From contig CAJAVU010000010.1 in assembly GCA_903945495.1 (NCBI GenBank), forward strand, positions 1 to 37,269: a DNA stretch of 37,269 bases. Direction: 5' to 3'. Under the pieces are notes generated by a model. The model did no database searches and had not been told where the DNA came from. It saw only the letters and a program-made list of their open reading frames with translations. The position numbers and the translations under genes are program-made. Source of the DNA: an uncultured Flavobacteriales bacterium (GTDB lineage: Bacteria > Bacteroidota > Bacteroidia > Flavobacteriales_D > Crocinitomicaceae). Below are positions 9,466 through 16,416 of the stretch, piece by piece (the stretch's first letter is position 1; the number at the start of each line of letters is the position of its first letter).

Positions 9466-9960
9466 ATGAAATACATATTTATTGTAAGTTTAAGTGTACT
9501 TGGATTGGTTGCTTGCTCGCAATCAGGTGAATCAAAAGATGGTGAAGTTGTTTCTAAAATTGCTGCTGACGGTAATAGTGAAGCTGAATTAAAACAATCA
9601 TTGAAAGAAATTGAAGAAGAGGAAAGAGAATTAGCTGCTTCGACAACAACCATGAGCTTTGATAAAACAACGATAGATTTCGGTAAAATCAAAGAAGATT
9701 CCGAGAATAATGCTTCTTTCATTGTGACGAACACAGGTAAGAACCCATTAATTATTGAAAAAGTTGATGTTAGTTGTGGTTGTACAACAGCGAAGAAACC
9801 TGAAAAACCAATTGCACCAGGAAAATCTGATAAAATTGAAATCGTCTTCCATCCGAAAGTTGGACAATTAAATGACCAAAATAAAACAGTGACAATTTCT
9901 GCAAATACAGATCCTGAGGTTCAAGTATTGAACATTAAAGCTTTTGTATTGAAAAAATAA
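9466..9960 (+). CDS. DUF1573 domain lipoprotein
   Basis: 164 aa from the ATG at 9466; upstream in-frame ATGs lie within the preceding gene and would remove the signal peptide. The N-terminus (MKYIFIVSLSVLGLVAC) ends in a lipobox with Cys17. An acidic helical spacer rich in Glu follows (residues ~40-60), then a DUF1573 domain, an immunoglobulin-like fold, with the family signature VSCGCTTAKKP and a downstream PGKSDKIEIVFHP segment. DUF1573 proteins are common periplasmic or surface proteins in Bacteroidota with no settled function. It sits just behind the S41 protease and ends at a terminator shared with the convergent gene. Confidence 0.85.
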   Translation: MKYIFIVSLSVLGLVACSQSGESKDGEVVSKIAADGNSEAELKQSLKEIEEEERELAASTTTMSFDKTTIDFGKIKEDSENNASFIVTNTGKNPLIIEKVDVSCGCTTAKKPEKPIAPGKSDKIEIVFHPKVGQLNDQNKTVTISANTDPEVQVLNIKAFVLKK

Positions 9961-9977
9961 GAGTGAATAATAAAACT

Positions 9978-10008
9978 AAAAAAGGGAAGCTTACACTTCC
10001 CTTTTTTT
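9978..10008. terminator. Bidirectional terminator
   Basis: AAAAAAGGGAAG (9978-9989) pairs with CTTCCCTTTTTT (9996-10007) around the 6-nt loop CTTACA. The flanking A and T tracts let it work in both directions, serving the DUF1573 gene on the plus strand and the carB unit on the minus strand. Confidence 0.85.
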
Positions 10009-10288
10009 ATTCCTTTATTTCTTCGTAATCAACATCCACAACATCGGTATAATCAGAATCTGATGTTTTCTTTTTTGATCCTCCGAGAATGCTAATTTTA
10101 CCAAACTTTTTTAGTTTTTCAGAACGTTCTTGCTCAAACTTTCGTTGTCGTTCATTCATCGCTCGCTCCTCCTCCATGTTACGCTTTGCAATCATTAGTT
10201 GACCTAAGAATCGCAACGCTACAATTGCACCAATGATGATGAGAATTGTACGAAAGAATCCTGATACGCTTGCCTCAACAACAACCAT
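10007..10288 (-). CDS. Small membrane-anchored protein downstream of carB
   Basis: 93 aa. One membrane segment near residues 10-30 (FFRTILIIIGAIVALRFLG) is followed by a basic, Arg/Glu-rich probable coiled coil (AKRNMEEERAMNERQRKFEQ) and an acidic tail (DVVDVDYEEIKE). The layout resembles small Bacteroidota membrane proteins of the DUF4834 type, but I cannot confirm that assignment. It begins 6 nt after the carB stop and is almost certainly cotranscribed with it. The stop codon lies inside the bidirectional terminator. A link to carbamoyl phosphate synthesis is not implied by the sequence itself. Confidence 0.72.
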   Translation of the reverse strand: MVVVEASVSGFFRTILIIIGAIVALRFLGQLMIAKRNMEEERAMNERQRKFEQERSEKLKKFGKISILGGSKKKTSDSDYTDVVDVDYEEIKE

Positions 10289-10294
10289 TGGTTC

Positions 10295-13111
10295 TTATCT
10301 TGATAAGTGCATGTTACGTTCCGAATAGATTTTCGTAAAGAACGGATCTTTCAAATTCTTAATGAAACGAATTGCTTCACCTGTTGATTTCATTTCTGGA
10401 CCAAGTTCTTTTTTCACATCTGGAAATTTCTCATAAGAGAATACTGGGATTTTAATTGCGTATCCTTCCTTGCGTGGTTGGAAATTGAAATCAGTCACTT
10501 TTTTCTCACCCAACATTACTTTCGTTGCATAATTCACATATGGTTCGTCATACGCTTTTGCAATAAAAGGTACTGTTCTAGATGCACGTGGATTCGCTTC
10601 AATTACGTATACTTTGTCGTCTTTAATCGCAAATTGAATATTCATTAATCCAACTGTTTTTAAAGCTACAGCAATTTTCTTCGTTATATCTTCGATTTGT
10701 TGCATCACGAAATCTCCCAAGTTATATGGAGGCAATACCGCGTACGAATCTCCCGAGTGAATACCAGCAGGTTCAATGTGCTGCATGATTCCAATGATAT
10801 ACACATTTTCACCGTCGCAAATCGCATCTGCTTCAGCTTCAATTGCTCCGCCTAAGAAATGATCCAATAAGATTTGGTTATTTCCCATTTCATTGATAAT
10901 ATCAACTACGTGGTGCTCCAATTCTTCTTTATTAATGACGATTTTCATTTTTTGTCCACCCAATACATACGAAGGGCGAACCAATAATGGGAATCCTAAT
11001 TCATCTGACAATTCAATTGCTTGTTCAGCGCTTTCAACAATTCCGTATTTAGGGAAAGGAATATTATTCTCTTCCAATACTTTTGAAAAACGTCCTCTAT
11101 CTTCTGCTAAATCCAATGCTTCGTAGCTTGTTCCAAGAATTTTGATACCGTAACGATCCAATTTCTCAGCAAGTTTCAAAGCTGTCTGTCCACCCAACTG
11201 CACAATCACGCCTTCCGGCTTTTCATGCATGATGATGTCGTAAATATGTTCCCAGAAAACAGGCTCGAAGTACAATTTGTCAGCTGTATCGAAATCCGTA
11301 GAAACTGTTTCAGGATTGCAGTTAATCATAATCGTTTCATAACCACATTCTTTTGCAGCTAAAACACCATGAACACATGAATAATCGAATTCAATTCCTT
11401 GACCAATTCGGTTAGGACCTGAACCTAAAACCACTACTTTCTTCTTATCCGAAACTGGACTTTCGTTTTCATATTCAAATGTAGAATAGTAATATGGTGT
11501 TAACGCTTCGAACTCAGCAGCACATGTATCTACTAATTTGTAAACACGATTAATTGCAAATTCTTGACGTTTTTTATACACTTCTGATTCAAGACATCTC
11601 ACTAAATGAGCAATTTGTCTGTCTGCATACCCTTTTTGTTTTGCTTCGAACAATAATTCTTTTGGAAGTGTATCAAGATGGAATTTCTCAATCTTGCGTT
11701 CCAACTTAATCAATTCTTCGATTTGTTTCAAGAACCAAATATCAATCTTTGTTTTCTCAACAATTTTCTTGAATGGAATACCCAATTTGATTGCATCATA
11801 GATATGGAACAAACGATTCCAACTTGCGAATTCTAAACTGTGTAAAATTTCATCTTGATTTGTCAACTCTTTTCCATCAGCTCCTAAACCATTACGGTTA
11901 ATTTCCAATGATTGACATGCTTTTTGCAATGCTTCTTGGAACGAACGTCCAATTCCCATTACTTCACCAACTGATTTCATTTGAAGTCCTAAGCGGCGAT
12001 CTGTTCCTGGGAATTTATTAAAGTTCCAACGCGGTATTTTCACAATTACATAATCCAATGTAGGCTCAAATAAAGCTGAAGTTGTTTTTGTAATCTGATT
12101 ATTCAATTCATCTAAATGGTAACCGATTGCCAATTTCGAAGCGATTTTAGCGATTGGATAACCTGTTGCTTTTGACGCCAATGCCGAAGAACGTGAAACA
12201 CGTGGATTGATTTCAATTGCGATAATGTCTTCAGCATCATCCGGAGAAACAGCAAACTGAACGTTACATCCACCAGCAAAGTTACCAATTGAACGCATCA
12301 TTTTAATTGCCATGTCACGCATGCGTTGGAATGTTGTATCTGACAAAGTCATAGCTGGCGCAACCGTGATTGAATCTCCAGTGTGAATTCCCATTGGATC
12401 GAAGTTTTCAATCGAACAGATAATTACCACATTGTCATTCGCATCGCGCAACAATTCTAACTCAAATTCTTTCCAACCTAATAAGGCTTTATCAATCATT
12501 ACCTCATGAATCGGCGATAATTGTAAACCTCTTTCTAATAAACTATCGAATTCTTTTGGGTCGTGAACTACAGATGCTCCTGCTCCACCCAATGTGAATG
12601 ATGCACGAATACACAATGGGAAACCAAACTCTTGCGCCACTTCTTTTCCTTCTAAGAAAGATTTAGCAGTTGCTTGAGGCGCCATCGGAATGCCAATTTT
12701 TAACATCAACTCACGAAATTCCTCACGGTTTTCTGTAATTTCAATTGCTTTAATGTCAACACCAATAATGCGAACTCCATATTCTTCCCAAATCCCCATT
12801 TCATCGCATTTGATGCACAGGTTTAATGCTGTTTGTCCTCCCATTGTTGGTAGAACTGCATCAATTTTGTGTTGTTTAAGGATTTCAACAATACTTTCTG
12901 GTTCAAGAGGCTGTAAATAAACATTATCAGCAACGACTTTATCTGTCATGATTGTTGCTGGATTAGAATTGATTAATGTTACTTCAATTCCTTCTTCTCT
13001 TAATGATCTTGCTGCTTGAGATCCGGAGTAGTCAAATTCACATGCTTGACCGATTACAATTGGTCCACTTCCTATGATTAAAACGGACTTGATAGAGGTG
13101 TCTTTTGGCAT
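10295..13111 (-). CDS. carB: Carbamoyl-phosphate synthase large subunit, short form
   Basis: 938 aa. It makes carbamoyl phosphate from ammonia (delivered by CarA), bicarbonate and two ATP for pyrimidine and arginine synthesis. The two homologous halves are plain: the N-terminal half starts with VLIIGSGPIVIGQACEFDYS and the second half, from about residue 560, repeats it as VVVLGSGPNRIGQGIEFDYS. Each carries an ATP-grasp core (IEINPRVSRSS in the first, IEANPRASRT in the second). The usual length is about 1070 aa; this protein ends at SERNMHLSR, just after the second synthetase unit, and so lacks the C-terminal MGS-like domain that binds allosteric effectors in E. coli. I recall ~950-aa CarB proteins as normal for Flavobacteriia, so this is probably a lineage trait, not damage. 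carA is not in the window. Confidence 0.96.
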   Translation of the reverse strand: MPKDTSIKSVLIIGSGPIVIGQACEFDYSGSQAARSLREEGIEVTLINSNPATIMTDKVVADNVYLQPLEPESIVEILKQHKIDAVLPTMGGQTALNLCIKCDEMGIWEEYGVRIIGVDIKAIEITENREEFRELMLKIGIPMAPQATAKSFLEGKEVAQEFGFPLCIRASFTLGGAGASVVHDPKEFDSLLERGLQLSPIHEVMIDKALLGWKEFELELLRDANDNVVIICSIENFDPMGIHTGDSITVAPAMTLSDTTFQRMRDMAIKMMRSIGNFAGGCNVQFAVSPDDAEDIIAIEINPRVSRSSALASKATGYPIAKIASKLAIGYHLDELNNQITKTTSALFEPTLDYVIVKIPRWNFNKFPGTDRRLGLQMKSVGEVMGIGRSFQEALQKACQSLEINRNGLGADGKELTNQDEILHSLEFASWNRLFHIYDAIKLGIPFKKIVEKTKIDIWFLKQIEELIKLERKIEKFHLDTLPKELLFEAKQKGYADRQIAHLVRCLESEVYKKRQEFAINRVYKLVDTCAAEFEALTPYYYSTFEYENESPVSDKKKVVVLGSGPNRIGQGIEFDYSCVHGVLAAKECGYETIMINCNPETVSTDFDTADKLYFEPVFWEHIYDIIMHEKPEGVIVQLGGQTALKLAEKLDRYGIKILGTSYEALDLAEDRGRFSKVLEENNIPFPKYGIVESAEQAIELSDELGFPLLVRPSYVLGGQKMKIVINKEELEHHVVDIINEMGNNQILLDHFLGGAIEAEADAICDGENVYIIGIMQHIEPAGIHSGDSYAVLPPYNLGDFVMQQIEDITKKIAVALKTVGLMNIQFAIKDDKVYVIEANPRASRTVPFIAKAYDEPYVNYATKVMLGEKKVTDFNFQPRKEGYAIKIPVFSYEKFPDVKKELGPEMKSTGEAIRFIKNLKDPFFTKIYSERNMHLSR

Positions 13112-13159
13112 CTTCTGCTTTTGATTTTCAATTTTGAATACTATTCAACAAATTGAGCG

Positions 13160-13190
13160 CAAATTTAACCCAAAAAGTTCAACTTCCCAA
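13160..13190 (-). promoter_or_regulatory. carB promoter
   Basis: On the minus strand, TTG (13190-13188), 20 bases, then TAAATTTG (13167-13160), a good match to the Bacteroidota -33/-7 pair TTG-N19-TAnnTTTG. Transcription would start near 13154, leaving a leader of about 43 nt before the carB ATG. No riboswitch or attenuator structure is visible in that leader. Confidence 0.6.
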
Positions 13191-13245
13191 TCAATTCTCT
13201 GCTTGTTTTTAACAATTATCGTGGAAAACTATTTTACATCACTTA

Positions 13246-13521
13246 TTTAAAACCTCAGTTCGGTTATTCTTTAGAAATTCAGATTTCATTTTAAATGATT
13301 GATTTAGGCGTGATTATGGAGTTTAAGCTGGCTTAAGCGACTAATCACAACGACAAGCAATAAAATCAAAATGGAAAGCTTTAGGTTGAATCCGCCTCTA
13401 AATGCCCATTTTCTTCCTAAAATTCATTCACAATAAATGATTATTGCTCTTTCATTTTAGTCGAATATAGCCATTTATAAGCGGTCTGAACTCAAAATAA
13501 TAATCGAACTGAGGTTTAAAA
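13246..13521. mobile_element. MITE-like element with terminal inverted repeats and 7-bp direct repeat
   Basis: A 262-bp body (13253-13514) starts with CCTCAGTTCGGTTAT and ends with the reverse complement of CCTCAGTTCGATTAT; weaker similarity extends the inverted repeats to about 28-30 bp (13253-13282 and 13487-13514). The body is flanked by the direct repeat TTTAAAA at 13246-13252 and 13515-13521, as expected for a target-site duplication. No intact ORF is present inside. An internal hairpin pairs GTGATTA (13310-13316) with TAATCAC (13342-13348) around a second palindrome, TTAAGC-TG-GCTTAA (13323-13336). The element fills more than half of the 475-bp gap between divergent carB and the hydrolase gene. 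It is probably a non-autonomous derivative of a DDE-transposase insertion sequence; the family is not assigned and no second copy is seen in the window. Confidence 0.68.
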
Positions 13522-13574
13522 ATTAGCATTTGACAAATCGGTTTAGTATTAATCCAACAAACACAATCTTATAC

Positions 13575-13582
13575 TAACTTTG
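13575..13582 (+). promoter_or_regulatory. -7 box just before the hydrolase gene
   Basis: TAACTTTG matches TAnnTTTG and ends only 4 nt before the ATG at 13587, so transcription would begin at or very near the start codon (possibly leaderless mRNA). No TTG is found at the normal -33 distance. Confidence 0.45.
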
Positions 13583-13586
13583 TAAA

Positions 13587-14411
13587 ATGAATTCCGTTGG
13601 CAAAATCGTTCATCAAAATGCATTACAACTCGAGTACTTTGTTTTTGGACAAGGTGCCGAAACGATTATTTGTTTTCATGGCCATGGTCGTTCTGCTTTT
13701 GATTTTGAGTTTTTAGCACAAGAAAATAGACGTGTAATTTCAATCCATTTATTCTTTCATGGCAACTCATTATTCCCAATTAATCGTGTTGAAAAAGAAC
13801 CACTTAAAACGAATGAGTTCATTGAATTATTTAATCTAATTCTAACAGAAGAAAAGGTAGCTCAATTTCATTTATTAGCCTTTAGTCAAGGAGGTAGATT
13901 TACACTTTGTCTGACACCTTTCTTTGGTCAACAGATAGAATCATTAACCTTGATTGCGCCCGATGGAATGGATAATTATAGTTTTTACAATTGGTCTTCT
14001 CGTCAAGGATTAGCAAGGAAATTATTCACTTACCTTGAAAAGAAACCACATAAAGTTATACGCTACAGCAACTTGGCAACAAAGCTGAAATTGATGCGCC
14101 CAAAAGTAAAAACGTTTGTTCATGAATTTGCTTCTAATCCGGATACTTTTCGCTATGCATCTTTGACTTGGAGAGCTTTTCGATTGTTGCTACCTGATTA
14201 TGACGCTATTTCTAAAACGCTTAAAGAAAATGACATTCCATTATTAATTATAATGGGGAAATTTGATCAAGTGATTCGACCGAAACAAGCGTATCAGTTT
14301 GCTGAAAAATTAGGAATTAAAGCGTGTGTTGTTGAAATCGAAAACGGTCATAACTTCTTTAAAAAATCAGCAATTCCCAGATTTAAAGACTTACTTCCCT
14401 ATTCTTCATAA
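13587..14411 (+). CDS. Alpha/beta hydrolase
   Basis: 274 aa, no signal peptide, so probably cytoplasmic. The family triad is visible: nucleophile Ser100 in LAFSQGGR (a G-to-A variant of the GxSxG elbow), Asp227 in GKFDQVI and His255 in ENGHNFF. FHGHGRS at 30-36 supplies the oxyanion-hole region. A helical lid-like segment occupies about residues 130-200. Substrate is unknown; esterases, peptidases and C-C hydrolases share this pattern. It is transcribed away from carB, from a -7 box that abuts the start codon, and is followed after 73 nt by the PyrR-like gene, which has its own -7 box. Confidence 0.85.
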   Translation: MNSVGKIVHQNALQLEYFVFGQGAETIICFHGHGRSAFDFEFLAQENRRVISIHLFFHGNSLFPINRVEKEPLKTNEFIELFNLILTEEKVAQFHLLAFSQGGRFTLCLTPFFGQQIESLTLIAPDGMDNYSFYNWSSRQGLARKLFTYLEKKPHKVIRYSNLATKLKLMRPKVKTFVHEFASNPDTFRYASLTWRAFRLLLPDYDAISKTLKENDIPLLIIMGKFDQVIRPKQAYQFAEKLGIKACVVEIENGHNFFKKSAIPRFKDLLPYSS

Positions 14412-14460
14412 GTAAGTAAAATTTCAAGTCAATCGTAACTTTCATTCCCATTATAATTTC

Positions 14461-14468
14461 TACATTTG
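14461..14468 (+). promoter_or_regulatory. -7 box for the phosphoribosyltransferase gene
   Basis: TACATTTG is a full match to TAnnTTTG, 16 nt before the ATG at 14485; the predicted leader is about 12 nt. The -33 region has only TTTC at 14440-14443. Confidence 0.5.
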
Positions 14469-14484
14469 CTTAAAATCTCAAGTC

Positions 14485-14979
14485 ATGAATAGCATTCTTA
14501 GTCACGCAGAAATTCAACAAAAAATCACACGTTTAGCTCATCAAGTTCTCGAGAACTGTTTTGAAGAGCCAACTGTTTATATTGGTGGAATCTGTGGCAA
14601 TGGTTTCAAAATTGCAAATGACATTCAACGAATAATGGCAACTAATTCGGATCAAGAAATTGTTGTTTTCGAAATAAACGTTGATAAAGAAGAACCTTGG
14701 AACTCTCCTATTTCGGTTTCAATCGATGAAAGCTTATTAAAAAATGCTTATATCATTTTGGTTGACGACGTTTTGAATTCAGGAAAAACAATGCAATATT
14801 CCTTGATGAAATTTTTAGAACGACCAACAAAATCAATAAAAACAGTTGCCTTGGTTGATCGTACACACCGTCGTTATCCAATTAAAGCAGATTTCGTTGG
14901 GATTAGTTTGTCTACAACCTTGAAAGAACGCGTTGAAGTAGAATTGAATGAATCAAATTCGATGGCTTATTTAGTATGA
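14485..14979 (+). CDS. PyrR-like phosphoribosyltransferase
   Basis: 164 aa. The PRPP-binding loop of type I phosphoribosyltransferases is present at residues 90-102 (IILVDDVLNSGKT). The following stretch, ALVDRTHRRYPIKADFVGI, closely follows the PyrR pattern, in which the family acts as uracil phosphoribosyltransferase and, in Firmicutes, as an mRNA-binding attenuation protein. Here I see no pyr attenuator in the window, and the leader is very short, so a role in uracil or hypoxanthine salvage or another PRPP-dependent reaction is as likely. It has its own -7 box. A tandem repeat lies directly downstream. Confidence 0.8.
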   Translation: MNSILSHAEIQQKITRLAHQVLENCFEEPTVYIGGICGNGFKIANDIQRIMATNSDQEIVVFEINVDKEEPWNSPISVSIDESLLKNAYIILVDDVLNSGKTMQYSLMKFLERPTKSIKTVALVDRTHRRYPIKADFVGISLSTTLKERVEVELNESNSMAYLV

Positions 14980-14990
14980 TAAATTCAATT

Positions 14991-15022
14991 TGATGATTTG
15001 ATGATTTGATGATTTGATGATT
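14991..15022. repeat. 8-bp tandem repeat, four copies
   Basis: TGATGATT is repeated exactly four times. Similar AATTCAATT sequences flank the array on both sides. It lies between the PyrR-like gene and murQ, outside any coding region. Confidence 0.9.
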
Positions 15023-15044
15023 TAAAATTCAATTTTTGGACTAA

Positions 15045-15074
15045 TTTTCAAATCTTTCAAATTTTTCAAATTTT
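15045..15074. repeat. Degenerate TTTCAAAT tandem repeat
   Basis: About three imperfect copies of a TTTCAAAT-based unit of 9-10 bp lie 50 nt before murQ. Low complexity; it could affect local DNA bending or simply reflect slippage. Confidence 0.6.
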
Positions 15075-15123
15075 CGAATCCTTAGTTTAAAACGATTTAA
15101 TTCCCCTTAAAAAACAGTCACAC

Positions 15124-15930
15124 ATGCGCAAAACAACAGAAGCATCTTCCAACTACGAAGCTTTAGAAAAAATGTCAACCGCTGATTTGTTAAGCAATAT
15201 CAACAACGAAGACAAAACTGTTCCTCTAGCGATTGAGAAAGAATTGCCAGCGATTGAAGCTTTTGTGAAAGCATGTTTTGAACGTATGAAAACAGGAGGA
15301 CGTTTGTTCTACATTGGAGCAGGAACAAGTGGTCGTTTGGGAATTGTTGATGCAAGTGAATGTCCACCAACGTTTGGAGTAGAACATGGAATTGTTGTAG
15401 GAATTATTGCAGGTGGTGACAAAGCGATTCGTAAAGCAGTTGAATTTGCTGAAGACGACACAAAACAAGGCTGGAAAGATTTGATGGAATACAACATTAA
15501 TTCAAACGATACATTGGTTGGTATCGCAGCTTCAGGAACAACACCTTACGTTTTAGGCTCGATTGATGAAGCAAAGAAAATGGGTGTTTTGACGGGTGGA
15601 ATTTCTTGTAACCCTGGAAGTCCTTTGTCGCAAGTTGTTGAATACCCAATGACCCCAGAAGTTGGACCTGAATTCGTTACTGGAAGCACACGTATGAAAT
15701 CTGGAACAGCTCAGAAATTAGTTCTAAATATGATTTCCACTTCCTTGATGATTAAATTAGGAAGAGTAAAAGGAAACAAAATGGTTGACATGCAATTGAG
15801 TAACAATAAATTGGTCGATCGTGGTGTAAAAATGATCATGGGTGAAATTGATGTGACGTATGAGCAAGCTGCTGAATTATTAGAAACGCATGGTTCAGTT
15901 AGAAAGGCCGTTGAAGCTTTTAATCAATAA
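15124..15930 (+). CDS. murQ: N-acetylmuramic acid 6-phosphate etherase
   Basis: 268 aa, a little shorter than the E. coli enzyme (298). It cleaves the lactyl ether of MurNAc-6-phosphate to give GlcNAc-6-phosphate and D-lactate, a cytoplasmic step of peptidoglycan recycling. The SIS fold is clear: FYIGAGTSGRLGIVDASEC at 62-80 contains the catalytic Glu79 (E. coli Glu83), and Glu110 in EFAEDD matches the second acid (E. coli Glu114). GIAASGTTPYV and TGSTRMKSGTAQK are further family signatures. The chain stops shortly after the small C-terminal helical domain (YEQAAELLETHGSVRKAV). A small secreted-protein gene begins 6 nt later and is probably cotranscribed. Confidence 0.95.
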   Translation: MRKTTEASSNYEALEKMSTADLLSNINNEDKTVPLAIEKELPAIEAFVKACFERMKTGGRLFYIGAGTSGRLGIVDASECPPTFGVEHGIVVGIIAGGDKAIRKAVEFAEDDTKQGWKDLMEYNINSNDTLVGIAASGTTPYVLGSIDEAKKMGVLTGGISCNPGSPLSQVVEYPMTPEVGPEFVTGSTRMKSGTAQKLVLNMISTSLMIKLGRVKGNKMVDMQLSNNKLVDRGVKMIMGEIDVTYEQAAELLETHGSVRKAVEAFNQ

Positions 15931-15936
15931 GATTAT

Positions 15937-16416
15937 ATGGTTTTTAAATTTAATTTTGCTTTATTTTTACTTGCTATTATTACAAGTTCCTTTAGTCAAA
16001 ACTCCGACAAACGTGTTGAAGCACAAAAATGGATTGAAACCGAAATCCCAAAAGCGTTTAACTCACAATTAAATCCAATTGAAACATTGACAACTGTTAA
16101 GTATCAAAAGTATAAATCAGATGCTATAAATCTGGATTTTGATGGAGGTTTATCAGAAGCTGACTTTCACGTAAAATGGAAAAAAGAGTTTAACACCAAG
16201 AAAGCTGGAATAGGTTTGAGTTTTATTTTAGGTGTTCAAGATTATGAAACGGTAAAAGTTGAACGTGCCCGATTCGTGAAGAAAATTACTCCTACCTCCT
16301 ATTTATTTTTGGTTTCATTCAGTTATTCTGAAAATTCTGGAACAGTTGCTGTTCAACTAATAGTCGAAGAACACAAAAATTCTTTTTTGATTTCAGATGT
16401 TTGGCAAGAGAATTAA
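15937..16416 (+). CDS. Small secreted protein downstream of murQ
   Basis: 159 aa. A signal peptide (MVFKFNFALFLLAIITSSFSQ) is followed by a mixed helix/strand domain of about 138 residues with no recognised motif. The middle has LDFDGGLSEADFHVKWKKEF and the end has alternating hydrophobic strands (VAVQLIVEEHKNSFLISDVW), a pattern seen in small NTF2-like or DUF3828-type periplasmic proteins, though I cannot assign one. It starts 6 nt after murQ, which suggests an operon and a possible cell-envelope role. Its TAA overlaps the stop codon of the convergent TPR gene in the 4-nt sequence TTAA. Confidence 0.7.
   Translation: MVFKFNFALFLLAIITSSFSQNSDKRVEAQKWIETEIPKAFNSQLNPIETLTTVKYQKYKSDAINLDFDGGLSEADFHVKWKKEFNTKKAGIGLSFILGVQDYETVKVERARFVKKITPTSYLFLVSFSYSENSGTVAVQLIVEEHKNSFLISDVWQEN

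Noticed and set aside
13253-13514. Complete insertion sequence
   Set aside because: 262 bp is too short for a transposase and all frames contain several stops, so only a non-autonomous element is supported.
14991-15074. Possible CRISPR array
   Set aside because: The units are 8-10 bp, directly adjacent and without spacers; this is a simple tandem repeat.
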